64,000 nucleotides of DNA from Gymnopus androsaceus JB14. Taxonomy: Eukaryota; Basidiomycota; Agaricomycetes; Agaricales; Omphalotaceae. Below are positions 56,077 to 64,000 of this stretch, one piece after another. Both the position numbers and the translations under genes were made by a program. The stretch's first letter is position 1. Every line of letters begins with the position of its first letter. Location: NCBI GenBank assembly GCA_009733575.1, contig ML769388.1, positions 1 through 64,000 on the forward strand, in the 5' to 3' direction. The notes beneath the pieces are model-generated. The model saw nothing but the letters and a program-made list of their open reading frames with translations, had not been told where the DNA came from and ran no database searches.

Positions 56077-58309
56077 ATGCCAGTATCTTCATATCGAATA
56101 CCTCTACGGCGCGCTTTCAGTACTTCCGCTCCAAAACGGTATGCTTCAGCAAGCGAGGTGAAACGTGCTGCACAGGTGAATACTTGACTCTTGTCTTGCA
56201 CGAAAGAGCAAAACTCAATCCTGCCCCGCAATAGACAAAGATCGATTCTGTTGATCTAGTCAAGCCGTTTTCTGGAGCTTTGATAGACTCGTATCATAGA
56301 CGGTATGTACTCAATCTATTTTCTAGAGCTTTGATAGATTCGTATCATAGGCATGACTACCTTCGCATATCGTTAACGGAGAGATGCAACCTTCGCTGTA
56401 AATCTCTTTCATCTCTTTTGAATCAGAAACTCGTTGACATTTCCTCAGGTTTCTATTGTATGCCTGTTGAAGGCGTCGAGCTGCACTCCAAACGAAAAGA
56501 TCCTCACGGATGAAGAAATCCTTCGACTCGCAAAGCTATTTGTACAATCTGGTGTCACTAAAATACGGCTTACTGGAGGAGAACCTACAGTTCGCAAAGG
56601 CCTCGCAGAGATCATTAGTGAGTCCTTCACATTCTCTTGAGGTTCTCCCTTCTAACATCTGCATCACAGCTGGACTCAACGGACTACGGCCTTACGGGCT
56701 AAAATCCATAGCCATGACGAGTAATGGACTTGCTCTTCACCGACGTCTGCCCAATTTTGTGGAAAACGGTCTAACTCATCTTAATTTGAGGTAGTGTTCA
56801 ATATCCATGTGTGTCTCCCTAACTCAATTCGCTCTTAAGCTTGGATACACTGGATCCCTTCAAGTTTGAATTCATGACGAAGCGTCAAGGGCTTGACGCT
56901 GTCCTCAAGACGCTCAACGTTGCCTTGGAATTACCGCGTTTGCAGACAATCAAGTTGAATGTTGTGGTAGTCAAAGGACTGAACGATTCTGAGGTTTTAG
57001 ATTTTGTTGAGCTAACGAAGGAAAAACCTATTTCAGTTCGGTTCATTGAGTTCATGCCGTTTAACGGTGCGTTATATTCCATTTCAGTTGGGACGAACAC
57101 TGATTTAATATTCAGGAAACAAATGGGAGTCGGAAAAAATGGTACCTTCGGCCGACTTGCTACAAACAATCTCCGCTCGACATCCTGGGGTAGTACGAAT
57201 ATCCGACGAAGTGAACGATACCGCTCGTTCTTGGAAAGTACCTGGATATCAGGGTTCTTTTGGGTTCATTAGTAGCATGTCTGATCATTTCTGCTCTACT
57301 TGCAACCGTTTAAGAATCACATCGGATGGGCAAATTAAAGTGAGCATCCTTTTTCCTTTGTAAAACAGCTATTGATTCATCGCCTAGGTTTGTCTATTTG
57401 ATGCTAAGGAAGTATCTCTACGCGATGAAATGCGCAAAGGCGCTAGCGACGATGATTTACTCCATGTAATTGGGCAAGCGGTTACCGGAAAACAAGAAAA
57501 GCATGTCCATATGGAAGATATAGACGTTGTTTCTAATCGACCGATGATATTGATAGGTGGTTGAGTGCCCTTTTACCATGTCAATAGTTGTATCCATACC
57601 ATTATACCTTCATTGTAGGACCAGCAAGTATCATCTATCCCCATGTATCTCGAGCACTGCGAAATAGACACTCACATGCATTCTCTATCGTCCGAAGCCT
57701 ACAACTTCAAGAAGCGGATACGAGCTTTTTCCTCCTCGGCCGCGCAATCATCGAATCTAACGCACATTGACGAACAAGGACGAGCTTCGATGGTTGACGT
57801 ATCTGACAAGTCCATCACGAAACGTTCCGCTACTGCAACGGGACGAATTTTCATACCACTGCTTGCTTACGAGCTGGTCACTGCTTCTTATCCTTCCAAA
57901 GTTTCCAGAGAAACATCAAACGAAGGCGAGTTGAATGGTTCTTCGGAAAGGCGATACATTGACGGTCGCCCAATTAGCGGCTATAATGGGGTCGAAAAAA
58001 ACATCTGATTTAATTCCTCTCTGTCATCCGCTTCCTCTGACGAATGTACAAGTAAACTTGACGTGCGAAACCGTCCAAGATCTCCAGGGCACCACACGAT
58101 ACAGCATTGCTTGTCGGGCCACTGTTACTTGCGAAGGCAAGACGGGCGTGGAGATGGAGGCACTCACTGCCGTGTCCGTAGGACTGTTGACTGTCTGGGA
58201 CATGCTCAAAGCTGTCGCGGGTAAAGAAATGGTGATTGGTGAAATCTTGGTGTCCGAAAAATCAGGTGGCAAGAGCGGTGGTTTCTGCAGAGCACCAGCT
58301 TCTAGCTAG
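56077..58309 (+). CDS. Molybdenum cofactor synthesis protein, MoaA-MoaC fusion (MOCS1/cnxABC type)
   Basis: Converts GTP to cyclic pyranopterin monophosphate, the first step of molybdenum cofactor synthesis, in mitochondria. A presequence-like start [20 protein letters not shown] is followed by the radical-SAM MoaA part: [19 protein letters not shown] (C-x3-C-x2-C iron-sulphur site), [16 protein letters not shown], then the second cluster region [17 protein letters not shown]. The MoaC part follows: [64 protein letters not shown] and KSGGKSGGF. Frame breaks lie near 56482-56486 and 57930-57937. The fusion matches eukaryotic MOCS1. Start and exon 1 are less certain than the domains. Confidence 0.88.
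56303..56350 (+). other. Intron whose 3' end duplicates the upstream exon end
   Basis: Exon sequence 56268-56299 (TTTTCTGGAGCTTTGATAGA ...) recurs, with two mismatches in 32 bases, as the last 32 bases of the intron (56319-56350), offset 51 bp, including the shared ending TCGTATCATAG. The donor GTATGT lies just after the first copy; the acceptor is the end of the second. Confidence 0.8.
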
Positions 58310-58439
58310 GGTATTTTGTTTCCGATAGCTATAGAGCTAGTCGGCGGCTAAGAATTCAGTTCTATATTTCATGTATACTTGGTGTATGTAATTTCCTTAA
58401 CCTTGTACAAAATACAGGCCCAAGTTTCCGCGCTGAATT

Positions 58440-58933
58440 TCAGGAACGGATGAAGTTTGCAAGACCTGGTGTAATTTCACTGTCTACCAGACGACCAACT
58501 TCCTTGCCCTAAATAAAGAGTCAATTTTTGGGATAAGTAATATCCAAGAAATGTCTCTTACATTCTGGATTTTCAAAATAGTGGGAACGCTTTGGATCTT
58601 GAACGTTCCCCCCTGAAAACATTTGACGGGGATTTCCACCTGCATAACACAGTTAGCCTTTTTCGTGCGACATGGAAAAAATGCACGGACGTAGGTCGGT
58701 CGCCGACATATATAATCAACGCTGATGGTGCATCTTCGGAAGAGAACGTGCTCTTGACAAGGCCATCGACAGCATTGCAATCCTGTAACTGTGTCAGCCC
58801 TTTTGCAAAGCAAGACTAAAGGATGACCTACAGGGCACCAAAGTCGACCATTCACGATAGAAGAGTAAAAAATTAAATACTCCTCTGAAGCGGTTAGAGA
58901 ATCTGGGATGGTATTTGAGGTTTGTAAAGGCAT
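58440..58933 (-). CDS. Thioredoxin-like protein (TRP14/TXNDC17-type)
   Basis: Starts MPLQTSNTIPDSLTASEEY at 58933. After NGRLWCP an intron joins DCNAVDGLVKSTFSSED, so the redox motif is WCPDC, as in thioredoxin-related protein of 14 kDa. APSALIIYVGDRPT, a segment around the SVPTILKI strand (with cis-proline), and the end GKEVGRLVDSEITPGLANFIRS complete the fold. Four introns. A C-run at 58608-58613 coincides with a one-base frame change between KSPSNVFRGE and FKIQSVPTIL. It is likely a cytosolic disulfide reductase. Confidence 0.85.
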
Positions 58934-59580
58934 CGATCGAGGTAGTAGAAAGAAAAGCAGTAGTCTGGGCACCTAACCGATGTTAAACCGATCTTAAATA
59001 GTTGAATGCAAGTAAGTAGAGGGATCCCGAAGGCTCTTGCCCGGGTTAACTCACTTAGTAATAAGACTCGGTTTCGGTTGGATAAGTAATAGTATTGCGA
59101 AAAGATGACTGTTCGATCGATCACTGGGAAGCTCACGTGATCACCCAAAAGGCCAAAGCGGGTTATTGCGAAGGTCAAAGCTGTTTTTATTCAAGACAAA
59201 TTCATTCACATTTGACAGAGATCAGCTGGCGCTCTGGATTTACCAATGGAAGAATATTATTCTATCTGCTCCAAATTTATTGACTGAGAAGGAAAGTGTT
59301 CAACCTAAGTTCGTGTTATCGACTATCTATAGTACGACATTCTACACGAAAAGAACGAGTAGGATTCGACCCCTGAACCTATTGTCTAAATGAGAGAACT
59401 ACTTTCGAATAGTTATTAATCACCATAATAATTTTAAAGAGCAGCGAGAAATCAAAGTGGTATCGGTCAAGTCCTTGAGTATAAAATATGGTCCATGAAA
59501 AGTGCGCCACGAGGTAAAATATCTACAAGACGACGTGAAGACATTACTGCGTTAACCAAGAGCCCGCGATGACTGTCCCC
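58934..59580. other. Intergenic, no gene seen
   Basis: AT-rich. GGGGTCGAATCCTACTCG on the minus strand near 59355-59375 suggests a tRNA T-arm, but stems do not pair and no D-arm or anticodon arm follows. No protein gene. Confidence 0.45.
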
Positions 59581-61923
59581 TTAACAAGACCCTGAGGAAC
59601 AAGAACCGGTGGAGGATCCGTAGGAAGAAACCGCCGTACTGGAAACATCAGCAGCAACAGCCGTACCGCTAACACTAATAGTCGCATCAGTCGTGCTGCT
59701 AGCAGCAGTCAGATGAGACAGCCGTGGCGCTGGCGATATCAGTAGAGCCAGTCGAGGTAGCTACTGAGGACGAGTAAGCCACCGAGGACGAGTAAGCGAT
59801 CGAGCTCGTGGCAGCAAGCGTGTCGACGGACGAGTAAGACGATGAGGTCACGCTCGAAAGGTAGCTAGACGACGTAGAAGTTGCAAGCGCAATCGACGTA
59901 GCATACGTGTTTCCTGAATAGCCGCTGCCTGCAGTCATTCCCCACGAACTCTTGCAAGAAGCCAGGCAAGTGGAGAGGTCGGTCTCGAGGGCGGTATAGG
60001 TCTCACTGACAGTGGCTGTGAATTGTTCAGTTTCCGTTGCAGTCGCAGTTGCAGTTGAGAGATACGTCAACCTAAAAAAAACATCAGTCACGCAATAAGA
60101 TAACAGAATCCGAGTTGACTGACGTCGAGAAGATAATGTCAAGGTATCAGTCATGGTCTGAAGAATGGTGTTCTCCACAGTAGATGTTTCATCAACAATC
60201 TGAAAGATAGATTATTAACATGGAAAGAGAAAATGTGAACAATTTACTAACCGAAGTCGAGACATAGGTAGAGATATAGGTGGTCTAAGAGTTTTGAAAA
60301 AATGAGTATCCGCGATATTAAAAACTCCGAACAATGTACATACCGGCTCTAGCATGGTGCTAATCTCGGTGACAGTGGCGAAATCTTGAGAAGGACGGTA
60401 TCAATAACATAACTCAGTCCCGTTATAGCGATAGGCATACCTGTAGCAGTCACGGTCGCGAGCTGTGTCTGAATACTGGTGAACATATCTGTCTGGGTGG
60501 CCGTGATGGTGTTGTACACTGTCGATGTCTGTAGAAAACAAAGTAGACTCAGCCACCATCTTCCAATGAACGGAAAAAAACCACGCACGTCGTCAATGAC
60601 CTCAGTGCTCACATACACACTCGTATACGTGGTAGGCTGGATGATCGTCGAGAAGTCCGTCTAGAAAAATGTGTCAGACATATCAAGACTTGTATGGTGA
60701 AGGAAATGGCTCACCATGGTAACGAACTGTTGGGATTTAAGACAAGAGTAAGAAATGGAAACTTAATAAGGAAAGATTGACGCACCTGCGTGTCGAAATC
60801 AGTCTCAGTAGCAGTGTCAGTCTCAAAGTCTGTCATCGTGTAGATGTTGGTCTAATGCCGAAAGAGTCAATCGCAATAACACAATCTAGGAGAAATTATC
60901 CGACCTGAGTCTGGAACTGAGTAGCAGTGACAGTTTCCTCTGCGAAAGTGTATCATCAGAACCAAAACCCATGCGAACCCCAGTGTACCCACCTTGAGTG
61001 AGCGTGTTGTCAATGATTGACGTGGAAACATAAACCAGAGTCTACAAAGCAATGAATCAGCAACAAAAGGGCAGCACGAAAGGATTCAACCGTACCGTTG
61101 GAACCACCTCAACAGAAGTGTAAATTTGAGTCTATTGGTGAATATTATTAAATCAGAAATCAAGCGGAGGTATGGGGGCTTCCTACCTGTGTGAGGGTGT
61201 CCGTCTCGAAGTCGGTCTGTGTCTGGTAGTAAGTGACTGTGGTGGGCTGGGTGTACGTCTAGAGAACTTGTGAGAACACGCAAGCAAATCCAAAAAAACC
61301 ATGGACTTACAACAGTGCTTGTAACTGTGTTATACTCCGTCTACAATCCAATGAGAAACACAGGAAAAACTCGGAAAAAATCCAGAAACTCACCGATGTC
61401 ACAGTGTCATACTCAGTGACAGTGGAGACACTATTGTACCCATACCCAGAATTATCACAGTACCCACTGCTCTCCTCGCTACAGGTAGATCTAAGTCAAC
61501 GGGAGTGCAAGAAGAACAAAAGCGCATACTTGATAATAATAGTCTCGTAGCAGCCGACGAGTTGGGTGTTGTACTAGAGAAAGCAGTTGAGAATTGGCAA
61601 CCTAATTGACATATACTACACACCCAAGATTCAGCCTGGCAAGAGCCATCAGACTGTTTTGAGTAACCGTAACCACAAGCCAAGCTCGAGTATCCTCCGC
61701 TCGAAAATGATGAATAAGGCATCACATCGGTATAGAAATTCGAGGAGGAATCCGAGGAGGAAGGAGGAGGAGTAGCATAAGAGGCAGGAGCGCCGTAGGA
61801 CGAAGAAGCTACTGTAGCAGCGGCGATTGAATAGGCTGAGGCCATCGATACACCGTTAGCATACAACTGCTGAGCGGTGGCTGCACTAGCAAGGGAAAGA
61901 CCAAGAATTATTGTTGACTTCAT
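59581..61923 (-). CDS. Thr/Ser-rich secreted or cell-surface protein built from many short exons
   Basis: Start MKSTIILGLSLASAATAQQ is a signal peptide. Ser/Tyr-rich sequence and a small Cys-containing domain (LACGYGYSKQSDGSCQAE, VGCYETIII, CSEESSGYCDNSGYGYN) follow. Then come at least ten short exons, separated by ~50-bp introns, each encoding a variant of a Thr/Val repeat such as TQPTTVTYYQTQTDFETDT, TLVYVSTSIIDNTLT, TEYDTVTSV, TSVYVSTEVIDDV and TVYNTITATQTD. The last large exon holds the conserved ETDLSTCLASCKSSWG and a Ser-rich tail. A frame change at 59699-59703 decides whether the protein ends at SSDCC or extends to SCSSGSC at 59581. No GPI signal is obvious. Function unknown; likely glycosylated wall protein. 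Confidence 0.7.
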
Positions 61924-62728
61924 GATTAAAAGAGCGGCTGCGTTGGTGATAACAGAAAGTAGAAGTCGATATTAACGGCTGTTGAAGGCGGTCTACGCTG
62001 CTTGACTGGCAAGTTGAGGGCGTGGGGTGCGGCTAGCCTGGGCTCTGTAGAAATCTACATTAGTTTCTCAAGTTCAAAAGCAACATACTAAGATTTCTGA
62101 CCGCAAATAAGAGAAAAGAAAGGGAGGGGCGAAAGAAAACAAAAAACAGTCAAAAGCCTGGAACGAAGGGAATGGAAAACAACGTCTTGATTCTGGTACC
62201 GTATTTAAGCTGGTTGAAATGATCGGAACCACCTTACGACCAACCATAGTTCTGGTAATATCAGTCGTCCATCACATGCTGACCTGGACATTTCTGTGTT
62301 GTCTCCAGGGGGAATCCTTTGGTTTGGGTCAGGACCCCGATACCAAATCCCATCTCCCAGTTTGGACAAATCTGGGTCAAATCTGTATGCCATTACGAAC
62401 AAGCAGGGTAGAAAACATTGATTTGACATTGATAGGCAGTCTCCAGGCCAATTTAGGCTAGCCAAAATGCACTAAAGTGAGTTTATATCATTAAGAATGT
62501 GGTGTTCTACATCCTCCGAAATTAGGAGCCACTTCTAGTCCATTAGGAAGATTTGACGGCAAAAATTTGGAACCCATATTCGGACAGAATGACCTCCGAA
62601 TTTCGGTTTTTGGTTCGAACTATCACTCGGCGTTCTCAGGGAATTCCATTGGTCAATCCAAACATCATCCAATAAGAACTATACAGCCTACACATTCAAC
62701 ACAGCCTGTCACAAAATGATGGCCTTAC
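61924..62728. other. Intergenic, no gene seen
   Basis: Promoter of the Thr-rich protein gene and 3' region of the carrier gene. ORFs here are short, and none has a recognisable domain. Confidence 0.5.
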
Positions 62729-64000
62729 CTAGCTCCTCGGGTACAGCTTTGGGGATACCAAAGACAATTTCTCTCCAGTACTCGCAGCTCGTCGTCCAAA
62801 GTCCCCGTGAACATCGAGAAGAATCTTCAAGGCATTTCGAGCGCGAATCTTGGAGATTTCGTCCGGTCGTGATGTTAGCGCAGTTTCGATGCGGCGGGGC
62901 TTTTCATCCCATGGATACTATAGAAAAGCGTAGGTGCGCATCAAATACCAAGATAAACCCAACACTTACAGGTAGCTAAAGAACATATGGTGATGAGCGT
63001 ATAATCTAATTGGCTTAAACTGAGTTGCTTACCAATTTCTTCAACTGTTCATACGCAAGCAAGGTAAACGCGAACTGCGGGCTTGAACGGAGTACGCGAG
63101 CTTTGGATAGATCAACATTAGATCCAGAAAAATACCACAAATATGGTTTTCAGCTTGACAGAAGGTCTGACATTAACCACAATCTCAAACTGAAAACCGA
63201 TATTTGCGGCGTAAAGGACATGAATAGTATTCACCTGGCCCGCCTTTGAACAGAGCACGGAAACCCTCCTCCCGATCTACAAAAGAAATATGAGATCTCA
63301 GCTCGGAGATTGTTGCGCGCATTGGCAGAAGTCAATAAAACACGTACAGATTTTGATGAAACGCGTCACGAAGACCTTTGTAGTGTGTCTGTCCTTGACG
63401 AGCTTCAACTTGGAGACGCGTTTTGACAACATCTTTCAATCAGTCAGTAAAGCGCTGCAGCATGAGGTGGCAGACTTAAGTTTCCTCACCTGCGGGTGTT
63501 GTGAGGTAGGCAGCCGGCATACCGCTGTGTAGGTACATCAGTCAATGTCAACACACACTGCATGCAATATCACGGAGAGAGAAAACCTACGCAATACCTG
63601 CAGCAGCAAGTGTTTCCACGAATGATAGCTGCTTTCCATTGTACCCCTCCTTAAAGACATCTGCCTTCAAATGCCCGTATGCAGGGAAGTAGATCGCGGA
63701 AAAGGGGATATCTCTCAAAAGGCAAGCACTAGCGCCTTTGTATAGACCGAGAAGACCCAACTGACGAACGATGTGAACGGCACCCCTAGGTACTGCTCCT
63801 TCAGCCTTAGCAGCCTCGCCTTGCACCTGGAGACGGATCTTCCTGTAGTACAATCAGTTCCAACATTCCAGGATTTGACTTCAAGTCGAATGAACGTACA
63901 CAATTTCAAGAGGGTTGGTAAAAACCTGTGTCAATACTAAGTTAGTGATATTCCGTCGGTACAAAGACACTGACAGACCACTTGGCACCCTCCAGCTGCA
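62729..64000 (-). CDS. Mitochondrial aspartate/glutamate carrier (SLC25A12/13, Agc1 type), 5' part beyond window
   Basis: Exchanges aspartate and glutamate across the inner mitochondrial membrane as part of the malate-aspartate shuttle. The window holds the C-terminal carrier repeats: VFTNPLEI / [50 protein letters not shown], then [31 protein letters not shown] and [34 protein letters not shown]. PxD/ExxxxR-type signatures appear in PLEIVKIR-like and PADVVKTR form. The tail, after two short introns, reads [44 protein letters not shown]-terminal EF-hand sequence expected for this family would lie beyond 64000. The join NPLEI to KIRLQ lacks two bases for a V codon. Confidence 0.88.

Noticed and set aside
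56016..56231. 71-residue minus-strand ORF as a small gene
   Set aside because: It is antisense to the presequence exon of the molybdenum-cofactor gene ([18 protein letters not shown]), which is far more convincing.
59350..59380. Possible tRNA end GGGGTCGAATCCTACTCG (minus strand)
   Set aside because: The five-base T-stem cannot form and upstream sequence shows no cloverleaf.

Overview
This window is nuclear DNA of a filamentous basidiomycete, most likely an Agaricomycete. Genes are dense and cut by many short introns (about 45-60 bp, GT...AG with a few GC...AG). The gene set is typically fungal: class I myosin with TH1-SH3-acidic tail, MoaA-MoaC fusion, Zn2Cys6 and forkhead regulators, a BAR-SH3 adaptor, and a degraded Crinkler-like NTPase. 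No RNA gene or CRISPR array was recognised.

Layout. 1-15.6 kb (mostly +): a 5'-truncated UCS/UNC-45 myosin-chaperone tail, its presumed client myosin I, a Ser/Pro-rich membrane protein, riboflavin synthase, a coiled-coil protein and a BAR-SH3 endocytic adaptor. 15.7-24.3 kb: an accessory block of tandemly duplicated pieces (a basic secreted protein, aminodeoxychorismate-lyase-like genes, a cysteine-rich secreted protein, and copied UTP13 3' ends), invaded by two non-autonomous DNA elements. 24.6-32.6 kb: METTL16-type RNA methyltransferase, epoxide hydrolase, RhoGEF. 33.3-36.4 kb: a second copy of the accessory block, with an intact lyase gene and a TA-flanked MITE. 36.6-39.5 kb: the broken Crinkler-like gene. 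40-47 kb: a conserved unknown protein, an unusual kinase, and UTP13. 47-56 kb (all -): forkhead factor, Zn2Cys6 activator, NIPSNAP, a glycosyltransferase. 56-64 kb: molybdenum-cofactor gene (+), thioredoxin-like protein, a Thr-rich secreted protein built from many tiny exons, and an aspartate/glutamate mitochondrial carrier that runs off the right edge.

An overall caveat: many conserved genes, including ones expected to be essential (UTP13, myosin I, MOCS1-type), carry single-base frame breaks. Several lie in mononucleotide runs and one extra base restores the frame. An unpolished assembly is the simplest explanation. I therefore call such genes CDS with a noted frame break, and use 'pseudogene' only where there are larger lesions or independent evidence of decay.

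The most interesting structure is the amplified module [lyase-like gene / Cys-rich secreted gene / lyase tail + UTP13 tail]. It appears to derive from the tail-to-tail junction still present at 43.8-44.0 kb. The inserted elements record a sequence of events: one carries a 3-bp CCT duplication, one a TA duplication, and one perfect 15-bp inverted ends.
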